Shown here: positions 25,141-33,316 of the stretch, in pieces | Numbering within the stretch: position 1 is the stretch's first letter | Layout of the letters: the number at the start of each line of letters is the position of its first letter | The notes under the pieces: generated by a model | What the model saw: only the letters and a program-made list of their open reading frames with translations | The model's database searches: none | What the model was told of the DNA's origin: nothing | Origin: Eutreptiella sp. 'Long Island Sound 2002' | Lineage: Eukaryota; Euglenozoa; Euglenophyceae; Eutreptiales; Eutreptiaceae | Length of the DNA stretch: 64,000 bases | Assembly: GCA_964036045.1 (NCBI GenBank) | Contig: OZ038381.1 | Span: forward strand, 160,894,283 to 160,958,282 | Direction of reading: 5' to 3' | Made by a program: the position numbers and the translations under genes

Positions 25141-25941
25141 ATGCCGCGGCCCAAGGAGCCATTCCATCTGCTAGCGGATCGTACACGACGGCGGCGCCTA
25201 CAAGAGCTCCAGAAGGTTGTTACCAAGGAGCTTGCAGCACCCTACACCGTCAAGTACCTACCCGACACGGGGCAAATAGTGCTTACCCCCGAAACAAGAG
25301 TTGTAGCCACCGTCCAGCCTGAGCCCACCCAGGAGGAGAGGTTGATTATGGCCGTCTCGAGGATCCGGTCATTGCACCTCTCTAGGACGGAGTCCCGGTA
25401 CCTAGTGGGGAGCATGACGTACGGTGTGGTATGGGACCAGGTGTACGGCATGCTTCGGGAGCTAGCGTTGCCGGAGTCCCGGGCGTTCACCGCCTATACA
25501 GGAGACGACACGGCCATCAATGGCGCGGCCTGCTACCTACCTGACCGCATCGGCCACCTATTCAAGTGTCGACCACCCCCACCCTCGGACATCATGCAGC
25601 CCGGGGACCGACGGCTGCATTGGTTGCCTATTGCGGTGGACGGTACATCGAGGCATGAGGCCTCGTACGTCCATTGCACGCTTGGTGGCACCGCCAGCCC
25701 CAACCCACTATCTAGTTGGTGGCTACTAGGGGGCAGTGAAAAGTGGGAGACCCTCTACGCGACCTCCCAGGAAATTGATTTTGATGACGAGTTGCGCAAG
25801 GCCGCAACCGTAAGTTTTAAGGATACGGCAGGGAACGATAGGCAGTCCCTTTTTTTTCTGTGTGCAGATGGTAAAGCACAGGTGCCAAAACTGGAAGGCA
25901 GAATCCCCTGGTGCCACTGTGTGTTGAGTCTGCATGCGTAA
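25141..25941 (+). CDS. Transposase-like ORF, N-terminal part
   Basis: 266 codons from ATG. No named domain. LSRTESRYLVGSMTYGVVWDQ and HLFKCRPPPPSDIMQPGDRR look conserved. The end, LFFLCADGKAQVPKLEGRIP then WCHC, resembles the D-x-K..(C/W)-x-x-C core seen before the split of several eukaryotic transposase-derived proteins. The frame stops at 25941, eight bases past the start of the next ORF in another frame. A GTAAGT at 25810 and a pyrimidine-rich AG at 25867 look like splice sites, but splicing there gives an early stop. Confidence 0.45.
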   Translation: MPRPKEPFHLLADRTRRRRLQELQKVVTKELAAPYTVKYLPDTGQIVLTPETRVVATVQPEPTQEERLIMAVSRIRSLHLSRTESRYLVGSMTYGVVWDQVYGMLRELALPESRAFTAYTGDDTAINGAACYLPDRIGHLFKCRPPPPSDIMQPGDRRLHWLPIAVDGTSRHEASYVHCTLGGTASPNPLSSWWLLGGSEKWETLYATSQEIDFDDELRKAATVSFKDTAGNDRQSLFFLCADGKAQVPKLEGRIPWCHCVLSLHA

Positions 25942-26890
25942 CCGTGCTCTGTGCCTTGCTACCTTTGGCACAGCAAGTGCGATAGACGGCAACTGGGAAC
26001 CGGCCGTTGCCATAAATGCTATATATAGGACCATTACGAGTGATAGGCGAGTGCCTGATTATGGCCTCCATGGGGTCTTTCGTGTCCTGTTGTGTGCAAT
26101 GAACGGGACACGGGACCTAGTTGTACAATTGACAGGGAAGGCACCGGCCACTCTGACACGCACCATGCTGCAACCGGTTCTAGATGAGGCACGGCTTGCT
26201 GCACGAACTTGCACCCGTGCCTCATTAATTAATGACAAGGCAAACAGCAAGGGGAAGTTGAGGATGGAGTGTGCTGCTGCCATCTATTTCATGCGGAATA
26301 GGGTTTGGGAGAAGATAATAGATGCTTGCCTAGAGCAGCCTAGTGTGAGACAGCATCAAGTAGGGGGAAAAAGTTGGGAGTCGGTGTGCAAAACGTGGTG
26401 CGAGAATTTTGCAAGCATGTGTGTATACGCGTGGCGCTCCGCATGGCTCTCCGGGGCCGACTTGGGACGGCTCCGGAACCATAGCATAGCCATGGGCGCT
26501 GCCCACAATGAGCTCCAGTGGGGCAAACTTCTGTGGACGCATCTTTGGATCGACCACATGTATTATTTTGCAAAGAAGTGGAGAATCTTGTCAAAGTTCT
26601 CCTGCTTTGCCATGGAGGGAAGTCACCGGAGGCTGAAGCGCATGTTGCGCAACAGCAGGGGCCTAAGCCTCCTCCGGGGGAGACCAGGGGTGCAAGTGGT
26701 TGTGGACAACCACACCATTGACGATAGCCTTTGGTTGCATGGGTGGGATGCGACCAAAAGGGCTCAACATGGGCAAGGGCCCATAAGTGTACAAACGTAT
26801 GCAAGCCGCACAAGAAGACGGCTTCTAACCGACATGCAGCACCTTCAGACTCTACAGCGGCGGTTCCGGTGCCGCAAGAGACGGACATGA
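25934..26890 (+). CDS. Transposase-like ORF, C-terminal part
   Basis: 318 codons, continuing the previous ORF after a frame change at 25934-25941. The strongest landmark is HLWIDHMYYFAKKWRILSKF followed by MEGSHRRLKRMLRNSRG. This is the pattern H/D-hM...G-L..FS..xxExxHRxxKR found at the C-termini of many transposase-like proteins. It ends in a basic tail (RRFRCRKRRT). With the N-terminal part it would make about 580 residues. A host function after domestication is possible, but nothing here shows it. Confidence 0.45.
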   Translation: MRNRALCLATFGTASAIDGNWEPAVAINAIYRTITSDRRVPDYGLHGVFRVLLCAMNGTRDLVVQLTGKAPATLTRTMLQPVLDEARLAARTCTRASLINDKANSKGKLRMECAAAIYFMRNRVWEKIIDACLEQPSVRQHQVGGKSWESVCKTWCENFASMCVYAWRSAWLSGADLGRLRNHSIAMGAAHNELQWGKLLWTHLWIDHMYYFAKKWRILSKFSCFAMEGSHRRLKRMLRNSRGLSLLRGRPGVQVVVDNHTIDDSLWLHGWDATKRAQHGQGPISVQTYASRTRRRLLTDMQHLQTLQRRFRCRKRRT

Positions 26891-26990
26891 GATCACCTTA
26901 GGAACCCAGACCATTGTTGCCTGTGACCGGGGTGCATGCTGGGGGGCTTACTAGGGGTGTGAGGACAAATCAGGGGGGCACACCGGTAAC

Positions 26991-27099
26991 ATTTGTGTAA
27001 ATTCAGGTGAATTCACGTGAAATTCGTACGAAATTCGTACCAAAATCCTGCGAAGTTCGTGCGAATTTCGTACGAATTCACGTGAATTCACAGCTGTGA
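26991..27099. repeat. ATTCGTACGAAT palindromic array 3 (short)
   Basis: Shortest of the four, with GTGAATTCACGTGAAATTCGTACG at one end and its reverse complement at the other. Confidence 0.8.
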
Positions 27100-27280
27100 A
27101 TCGGCTACAGGCTTGCTGGGTTCCGGCACCTCTCGTTTTGGGCACGGTTCGGACATGATGGATCCTTTGGGGGCGGGACTTTCATTGGATGATGCATAAC
27201 AAAGCTAGGGGAGGAATTTTGGCCCCTCAAAGCCCTTGGAATGAACCAAGAATATGGCATTTTCCCCGAAAAAACTTCAA

Positions 27281-27352
27281 AATTTGGGTAAATTCACGTC
27301 AAATTTACGCAATTATTCAAACGGCCACTTAACGGCCGTTCACGAAGGGTAC
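27281..27352 (+). repeat. Repeat with AACGGCC..GGCCGTTCACGAAGGGTACA
   Basis: About 70 bp shared with 31505-31571 in the same orientation: AATTGGGTAAATTCACG-like start, ATTCAAACGGCC, then GTTCACGAAGGGTACA. It may be an end or internal module of the same repeat family as the arrays. Confidence 0.65.
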
Positions 27353-27374
27353 ACAGGTCTTTTACAAGAAGAAC

Positions 27375-27623
27375 ATGAAAGACAAGTATGCCCGTACACT
27401 CTGGTGCACGCTTTATCAGGCTTTGCTGCAAGCTGTGACGGAACCCACCCGCTGGAGCTTGTCAGTCCGAGGGTACAACAAAATGCGTCTTGCTTTTCAC
27501 GAGGAAAATGATGCGGCCGAGTTTTTTAAAGCGGCAGCGGTGGAACGGCGGTCCAAAGGGCTGCTTTTCAAGGATGAGCGCACCAAACAATGGATCAAGG
27601 ACCCACCCTCCGACTCTGAATAG
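27375..27623 (+). CDS. Small unidentified ORF
   Basis: 82 codons from ATG: KDKYARTLWCTLYQALLQAV, then WSLSVRGYNKMRLAFHEEND, AAEFFKAAAVERRSKGLLFK and an acidic end. It looks globular and helical. It begins 22 bp after the GGCCGTTCACGAAGGGTACA repeat, and nearby frames (27660-28022) hold further protein-like fragments. Probably transposon-derived; no function recognised. Confidence 0.35.
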   Translation: MKDKYARTLWCTLYQALLQAVTEPTRWSLSVRGYNKMRLAFHEENDAAEFFKAAAVERRSKGLLFKDERTKQWIKDPPSDSE

Positions 27624-28029
27624 GACAGCACTTCCTCTGGAAGTGACAAAGAGGAAACAATGGTCCTCTATGATGCACCATGTGAAATGGACCGGGGGGC
27701 ACTAAGTGCCTCCGTGCAATCTGCTGGTTTTAGCATCTCAAGGCTTTCACGCATGGGTTGGAACCCAGGCACACCACATGGTGCAGCCTGGAGACTAACT
27801 GGCACCGGCCTTAGGCGGCCCTTTACGCACGTAGACTTCGTTGCTAAAAGGCAAGATTCATGGCGATTTCAACATCCGTTTTTTGCCCCCCAAAAAAGCA
27901 TATCATTTTTTCGGCCAACCCCACGTGGATTTTCATCGTGGGATACAACAACCTCGCCTTTTGTTGCTTCCAGAGGTGTACGTATACACCCCCTATTCCG
28001 GGCCGAAAATTGTATCACTTAAATTTTTT

Positions 28030-28045
28030 GGGCACTGCAGTGCCC
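28030..28045. repeat. GGGCACTGCAGTGCCC perfect palindrome
   Basis: Embedded in a longer palindrome, AAATTTTTTGGGCACTGCAG and its complement (28021-28053), with no ORF. Confidence 0.8.
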
Positions 28046-28270
28046 AAAAATTTGAAATGGCTTTTTTCAGTGGGTTCTCCAGTACACCTCTGTAGTCATC
28101 TCCACAGGTGATGTCATACTGCAGCAGCATGCATCAAAACTTGGCATACCCGTTATCCATGGGTCATCGCACCGCGGTGTTATACTCGGAAGGCCACGTA
28201 CAATGTACCTTGCCCAATCACTTCCATTCCTGTCCAGATGTGCACTTGAAAATGGACTTCCAGTATTTTT

Positions 28271-28286
28271 GGGCACTGCAGTGTCC
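28271..28286. repeat. GGGCACTGCAGTGTCC palindrome variant
   Basis: Same T/A-flanked core as at 28030, with one mismatch. Confidence 0.7.
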
Positions 28287-28587
28287 AAAAAATTTAAAAC
28301 TCCGTATTTCACTCCTATTGGTTCCCATTGCGTAACACCTGACAAAGGACGTATGAATCATCAGACGTTGGTACTCATCCTCTGCTCATTGGAAATATAT
28401 TGCCGGTTGTCTGACTGCCACCTTGGAGTGTACCCAGGCTTTGGAACGTTCCACGTCCATTGGGAGCTACATTGTTTGGATCTTCGCTAGCTGCTTTTGG
28501 TCTATGCCGCATCAGGTTTGTTTTGTGATAGTGTCTGTGTTTTCTTTGTCTCCTTACCTTTGCTGCCTGCGAACAGGACTTTTGTCC

Positions 28588-30672
28588 ATGGATGCGGCTC
28601 CCTTCCGGCAGTTCCTTAGTTCGAAGGTATATGCTTCAAAGGAGGATCTAACTGAGGCTGTGGGTGTGGATAAGGGTGCCGATGCGTTTTGTACGTGGGT
28701 GTTAGATCTCCGGTTGGAGTGGAGAAGTAGGCGGTCTCTTGGTGAATACATACAACAAAGGGACAGGCGGACCGTTAATTGTCTGCCGGACCAATGGTTC
28801 CGTGTTGCTGAGCAAGAGATTTTTAATATATGGTCTGTTTTACACAAGAGGTGTCGTCCACGTGCCAAGAGGGCTGTAGGTGTTCAACCCAAGAGTCGTG
28901 TGCAACGTAGGTGTTTGGCTCACATGGGTCAATGTTCTTACCATGTACCCTCCTTTGCTGTTCAAGGAGCAACTGCGTGCACCAGTCTTTGGCAGACCTT
29001 GGAAGGTAAACCCGCTGTTCTATGGTTTGATAATTTTTATAGACGTAACTTCCGGCCTGTGCCTGGTAATGAGAACCGGTCCCTTAATTGTTCAGCTGGT
29101 GCTATCATACTCTTGAAACGACCTGTTGACGTTATGCCGTCTTTTCCTAGCCTCTCGGTTTTGCGGCAGAGGATTGGGTACACTGCAGACTTGTTGGTGC
29201 AGAGCCATAAAAACTTCATTGATGGCTTGCAAGGGTTGATGGACGACCCCATCCGCCTTCAACATGTTCGTTGTCCCTTGGACATACGACGGGCTAATGT
29301 TACCAGCCCAGCTTGGACCCCCTTTTTTCTCACAGACCTAACTGTGTCCGCTACCCCCGACCTTGTCTCTATTATTCACGGGCTCCAAGAGGTGCAGCAG
29401 CACACACAGCACCGTCTTCCATTGTTGGTCGACGAAAATATTCACTACCGTGTCCTTAAGCTCGTTTACAGCATCAGCTATGCTCGGTACAACGTGCCCA
29501 TGTTCATTACACGTACCCCGGTAGTGTATGGCACATGGCACCCATATAAATATTGTGTAACCCTGTGCTACAGAAGATTCTTCCCTTTATTTACCTATTT
29601 TTCCTATGGTTCACTCAATTTGGGCACTGCGGTGCCCAACTTTCCGAAACTCATCTATATGGAGCGTATGATTCTGGTGCTCTTGCACTTGGCCCATAAG
29701 TGGCGCCAACCTTTGGAACAGAAGTTACAGACTCTAAGGGGTTTGCACCGACCGGGTAACGCTAATCACAGCACACTTCTTACACAGGTGCAAGGGTTGG
29801 TAACACTGCTGTATGGTTACATTCCAGCCTTGTTTATTATTGGGTCGCAAGTGAGGGATTGTCATCGGTCTTCACAGGGAGAGCAGCACGCTGCAGGGCC
29901 ATTGTTGAGCCGTTGCCTACGCGTCCTTGTGAGGCTCACCCTAGGTTATGAGGACAAGGTTGAATATGTGCGCACCATTGTTGTTGCTAGGCTGTTGTGG
30001 TCCCAGTGGTTTGCCCGCTTACCTGGGATGGCACACAGTGAGGAACCGTGTGAGGCCCTGTTAAGCCGTGTTGTGCACGGAACGGCACAACACCCTGGGA
30101 GCTATACGTTGCAACAGGTGCATGACCTGTTTATCCTCACTCCCGTTGCAGACCAGACCCCAAAGGACCTGCCGTACGTTAATGTTCCCAAGGGACTGCC
30201 ACAACTGGTTGATCGTCGTTTCACCAGATTGATGGCACGATTTGACGTTGGTGTTATACCCCCCCTGGTCTCGTCCAGTCAGAAGTCGAGTATTGTGCAA
30301 GACAGGTGGGATCCTGCCAAGATGGATTTTCCTTGCGCACTAGATACGGTGCTCACTGCAGAGCATTACCGAGATCTATGTGCCAAGACATTGCAGACAC
30401 TTGTTAAACCTGTTAAAGTTGATGCTGACGTGATGACAGAGCTGGGTAGACACGTGCCACAACGTCCTCCAGGTGATATGGACACAACAGTAGCACAGGC
30501 ACAGGACATGTTACGCGCATGTAATACACCAGACCGGTACAAGCGACGCCGGCCAACACGCGCTTTTGCGCAAAGGGACCCCGCCCGGATACCTGCCCCC
30601 CCCAATGCTGATGGCGACAGTGACAGTGATGAGGACCCCCCCCCCCCCCGCTGGTGGGGCAGCCGTACTTGA
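28588..30672 (+). CDS. Transposase-like protein, about 694 codons
   Basis: I prefer ATG 28588 (tccATGG context). It follows TTTGTCTCCTTACCTTTGCT..GAACAG, a good 3' splice site, so there may be an upstream exon. The only strong landmark is AVLWFDNFYRRNF, a (F/W)DN motif like those in transposase-like proteins of the DUF6589 kind; I cannot confirm the family. A GGGCACTGCGGTGCCC palindrome lies in frame (NLGTAVPNFP). The C-terminus is basic then acidic (RYKRRRPTR, DGDSDSDEDPPPPRWW). It abuts the truncated 5' fragment of another element on the opposite strand. Confidence 0.45.
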   Translation: MDAAPFRQFLSSKVYASKEDLTEAVGVDKGADAFCTWVLDLRLEWRSRRSLGEYIQQRDRRTVNCLPDQWFRVAEQEIFNIWSVLHKRCRPRAKRAVGVQPKSRVQRRCLAHMGQCSYHVPSFAVQGATACTSLWQTLEGKPAVLWFDNFYRRNFRPVPGNENRSLNCSAGAIILLKRPVDVMPSFPSLSVLRQRIGYTADLLVQSHKNFIDGLQGLMDDPIRLQHVRCPLDIRRANVTSPAWTPFFLTDLTVSATPDLVSIIHGLQEVQQHTQHRLPLLVDENIHYRVLKLVYSISYARYNVPMFITRTPVVYGTWHPYKYCVTLCYRRFFPLFTYFSYGSLNLGTAVPNFPKLIYMERMILVLLHLAHKWRQPLEQKLQTLRGLHRPGNANHSTLLTQVQGLVTLLYGYIPALFIIGSQVRDCHRSSQGEQHAAGPLLSRCLRVLVRLTLGYEDKVEYVRTIVVARLLWSQWFARLPGMAHSEEPCEALLSRVVHGTAQHPGSYTLQQVHDLFILTPVADQTPKDLPYVNVPKGLPQLVDRRFTRLMARFDVGVIPPLVSSSQKSSIVQDRWDPAKMDFPCALDTVLTAEHYRDLCAKTLQTLVKPVKVDADVMTELGRHVPQRPPGDMDTTVAQAQDMLRACNTPDRYKRRRPTRAFAQRDPARIPAPPNADGDSDSDEDPPPPRWWGSRT
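29622..29637. repeat. GGGCACTGCGGTGCCC palindrome inside an ORF
   Basis: Lies in frame within the ORF starting at 28588 and encodes LGTAVP. The surrounding about 90 bp (FFPLFTYFSYGSLN) are compositionally unlike the rest of the protein, as if inserted. Confidence 0.65.
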
Positions 30673-31056
30673 TCTCGTTCCCCTTCTGCGCAGTGATGGT
30701 CCCGGGATCGTCAGAGAGGCCCAAGGGGTTGAAACAGTCGGCCAGGTTGTCAGCTGCTTGGTCGATGATATCGCTGGAGTCCTCAGTAGTGGCCCAGGCC
30801 TGCACGTAGTTGTCCAGCATGGCGACAGTTGCTGCTCTCATCGGAGTCGAAGGGGTTAGAAGTGCAGCGGTGATCGTACCAGTAACTCCTTCGACAGAGG
30901 TGCGTCCATCCGATCCCACGGCGGCAGGTATGTCGGCCGGGACGGTCGGGTAAATCTCTGCCACCTCCGGGAGGTGCGGCATTGCATTCTGCCCCACGTT
31001 GGGGTCTTCCATGGACGAAGAAATAGCACCGAAAAAAAATAGACACTCAGAAAGTG
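30645..31056 (-). mobile_element. 5' fragment of a retroelement related to the 7730 ORF
   Basis: Starts with a 27-bp leader shared with 34421-34447. The ORF from ATG 31012 reads MEDPNVGQNAMPHLPEVAEI, then YPTVPADIPAAVGSDGRTSV. The second part matches the N-terminal cassette of the ORF at 7730 in protein, and at roughly nine bases in ten over about 90 bp of DNA. After about 30.66 kb the homology is lost in a C run at the end of the transposase-like ORF, so it is truncated at its 3' side. Confidence 0.6.
31030..31056 (-). repeat. 27-bp leader repeat, copy 1
   Basis: Identical over 27 bases to 34421-34447; core CTGAGTGTCTATTTTTTT on the minus strand. Both copies precede an ORF start by 20-45 bp, consistent with a conserved element 5' end. 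Confidence 0.75.
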
Positions 31057-31237
31057 GGCCTCCTCCAATTGATGGTGGGCGACGGGGAGGGCTTGGTAGT
31101 GGGCGAGGGTGTCGGCTGCGAGGTCGGGGCGCGAGGCCAGGCTTGCGAGTTGGGACATAGTCTGCTGGGACATGATTCAAAGAGAAGAATGCGAAGGCTT
31201 TGAGAGCTGTAACAAAGCGAAAGAGTGGAAAGGAGGG

Positions 31238-31388
31238 TAAATTCGTGCGAAATTCGTACGAAATTCGTACGGAATTCGTACGAAATTCGTGCGAATTTCA
31301 CATTCTCGTGAATGTGTGAATCTACCGTGAATTTCTGCGTGAATTTAGGTGCGTGAATTTCACATTCACGCGAATCTCACGAAATGTG
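31238..31388. repeat. ATTCGTACGAAT palindromic array 4
   Basis: Same units as the other arrays, degrading into GTGAATTTCAC repeats at its right end. Confidence 0.85.
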
Positions 31389-31504
31389 TTAAACCATGCG
31401 GGGACTTTAAACCTCTAAATTGCACCTATTTGTTGCATCTTACTTTGGGCGAAGGTAGCACGACAGAAGCACACGATAGCACCAAGTTACGAGCAAAACA
31501 CAGT

Positions 31505-31571
31505 AAAATTGGGTGAAATTCACGGTACCGTGAATCTCGGATTCAAACGGCCGGTTCACGAAGGGTACATG
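31505..31571 (+). repeat. Second copy of the TTCACGAAGGGTACA repeat
   Basis: Matches 27281-27352 (AAATTGGGTGAAATTCACG, ATTCAAACGGCC, GTTCACGAAGGGTACA). It marks the 3' truncation point of the minus-strand element that ends here. Confidence 0.65.
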
Positions 31572-31841
31572 GCAAACCAGTGCTGATTTCTGCAGCCCTG
31601 TGATGTGGTATTCGTCGAGCGTCATAAGGGAGAAGTGGTCCGTTCCCCCATAGTCGCTCAGAAATTTGTGCAGGCGCCCGCCTGTTAGCGGCGCATAGAA
31701 GACTTTCGTGTTGAGGGGGGGTTGTTTGTCAATTACTTTCCTTCGGGTCTTGCCCCGGTGAAAGTAGCACTGGGCCCCTTGAAGGCCCAATTTTTGCATG
31801 GCATGTGGCATGTCTTTCTCATCAACTTGAATGACCCTCAT
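31572..31841 (-). pseudogene. Element 3 ORF1 C-terminal fragment
   Basis: Continues the 285-codon ORF after a frame change: VIQVDEKDMPHAMQKLGLQG, AQCYFHRGKTRRKVIDKQPP and FLSDYGGTDHFSLMTLDEYH, then loses coherence where it meets the repeat at 31571. No domain recognised. Confidence 0.4.
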
Positions 31842-31879
31842 ATCGGGGTCGGGGCGTTGCGCCTTGAAGGGCTTCCTGG

Positions 31880-32737
31880 CTAGTGTGGCCCCTCCGAGAG
31901 GAGTCGCACACTGAGGAACTCAGGCTCTAGCTTGTTAGCTATGCCTGTGGCTGATGACTGGATAACAAAGAAACAAAGTTCATTACCTGCAGTACTTTTC
32001 AGTGGTCTGTTGAAACGGACGAAAGCATCGGGATTCCATTTCATGGATTCACTCAGCTTGCTGGCCCACGAATGGAACCCTGTCTGTGCTGTGACCTGTA
32101 CAAGAAGGTCCAGTCTGGCTGGGCGGATAACGGGAATAAATTTGCACTTAACAAGTGCATTCATCAGATCAGGGAGATCGGATTCGCCTGTCACAAACAG
32201 AATGGACAGGTCATCTACTGGAAACATGGAGGACAATTGGTCAGGCTGCATGTTTCCAATTCCTTTCCATGACCTGGATTCACCTTCCATACGCATAAGT
32301 GTATGGCTTTGGAGGGTCGCTAGGAAGTGTTCCCAGTGGCACCGAAGCATGAGTTGCTGTTGCTCTGAGTCACACGGTGGTGAGACCACATCCACTACAG
32401 CCGTTTGAGACTGCTCTTGACGCGCGTTGACTACCGCCGCCACATTCTCTTGTGCAAAGGCTGACAGGAGATTGCAGGTGGAGGGTGTGGGTGAAGAAGC
32501 ACTCGCAGGGGTGGTGGATTGTGTGTTGACATCGTAAAACTGTGACATGCTTTTGGGTCCCAGCAGGTTCTTTTGATTGTCCAATGAGTGTTGTTGCTGC
32601 TGGATGGTCTTGCTTTGGTTCTCTATGGCTCCCGCCGCTTCAGGACTGGTGCCATATAACACCAGGTGCGTGACCTGGTCGAGGCATGTGCCCATTTGCT
32701 CAAAGAGGAAATGTTCCTGTTCGCGCAGTTGAGGCAC
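31880..32737 (-). CDS. Element 3 ORF1-like protein, helical
   Basis: 285 codons. A helical start (LREQEHFLFEQMGTCLDQVT) and a Gln-rich coiled segment (NQSKTIQQQQHSLDNQKNLL) are followed by a Ser/Thr/Pro linker. The globular domain has PVDDLSILFVTGESDLPDLM and KLSESMKWNPDAFVRFNRPL. A coiled coil followed by a small domain is the layout of many non-LTR ORF1 proteins, but no RRM or CTD signature is certain. Confidence 0.45.
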   Translation of the reverse strand: MPQLREQEHFLFEQMGTCLDQVTHLVLYGTSPEAAGAIENQSKTIQQQQHSLDNQKNLLGPKSMSQFYDVNTQSTTPASASSPTPSTCNLLSAFAQENVAAVVNARQEQSQTAVVDVVSPPCDSEQQQLMLRCHWEHFLATLQSHTLMRMEGESRSWKGIGNMQPDQLSSMFPVDDLSILFVTGESDLPDLMNALVKCKFIPVIRPARLDLLVQVTAQTGFHSWASKLSESMKWNPDAFVRFNRPLKSTAGNELCFFVIQSSATGIANKLEPEFLSVRLLSEGPH

Positions 32738-32881
32738 GTCAGTTTCCTGGGCTTTTTCTTGTTGTTCATTTCTGTGATGTGTTCCTTCGGTGTTTCAATC
32801 AGCGGATGCTGATAGGCTGTCGCCTATTTGCTGAAGTCCGCCGGGTCGTCTTTGACGGCTGTCAGGGCTTTGTCGTGTGCG

Positions 32882-33316
32882 TCATCCCTGAGTCGCTTTT
32901 TGTCTTTCACTTTGTCCCTTATTTCGACATAACTTTTTCCACACCTCTTTGCGTTTTTCGTTGGTGCGCTCCGGTGCAGTCACTGCTGAGTTTTGTGCTG
33001 CCGGAGGGTTGGGTTGCTCTGGTCCCGGGTTTGGTTCTACATCTCCACAGGAGGTTAGGTCAGGCACCAATCGTGTCTGTGACGGATGGAACATATCTGC
33101 TACTGCACCCGGGGACTCGCCCTCAGGGCTTGTAGCCTTGGGCCTGGTGGATGTGGCTGAAGTGAACGGTATGTGTGCACATTCACCATGTGTGGTATGC
33201 ACGCATGTCCACCACCCATTCGTCTCCCAAGGAGTCGATGGGTGGGGACTCGGGGGAGGGGGGGGGGCTCCATGCCTGGCTGGGCAGTGTTGCCCATACC
33301 CCGCTCCTCCTGCCAT
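32882..33316 (-). CDS. Element 3 ORF segment with 2A-like motif
   Basis: The part after about 33190 reads HPSQTRLVPDLTSCGDVEPN then PGPEQPNPPAAQ, so a full DVEPNPGP precedes a charged segment (TNEKRKEVWKKLCRNKGQSE). If active, the upstream polypeptide is released before the helical ORF1 region. Confidence 0.5.
   Translation of the reverse strand: MAGGAGYGQHCPARHGAPPPPPSPHPSTPWETNGWWTCVHTTHGECAHIPFTSATSTRPKATSPEGESPGAVADMFHPSQTRLVPDLTSCGDVEPNPGPEQPNPPAAQNSAVTAPERTNEKRKEVWKKLCRNKGQSERQKATQG
33020..33043 (-). other. 2A-like motif in element 3 (DVEPNPGP)
   Basis: Perfect core, with upstream RLVPDLTSCGD closely matching the W-V-x-D-x-T-x-D-G-D context of element 2 motifs 2-4. Confidence 0.7.

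Noticed and set aside
25810-25867. Short GTAAGT..CAG intron
   Set aside because: Splice signals look good, but removing it gives a stop after 19 codons, whereas the unspliced frame reads a conserved-looking segment.
23161-31388. CRISPR-like reading of the ATTCGTACG arrays
   Set aside because: No unique spacers of constant length and no direct-repeat/spacer alternation; the context is eukaryotic.
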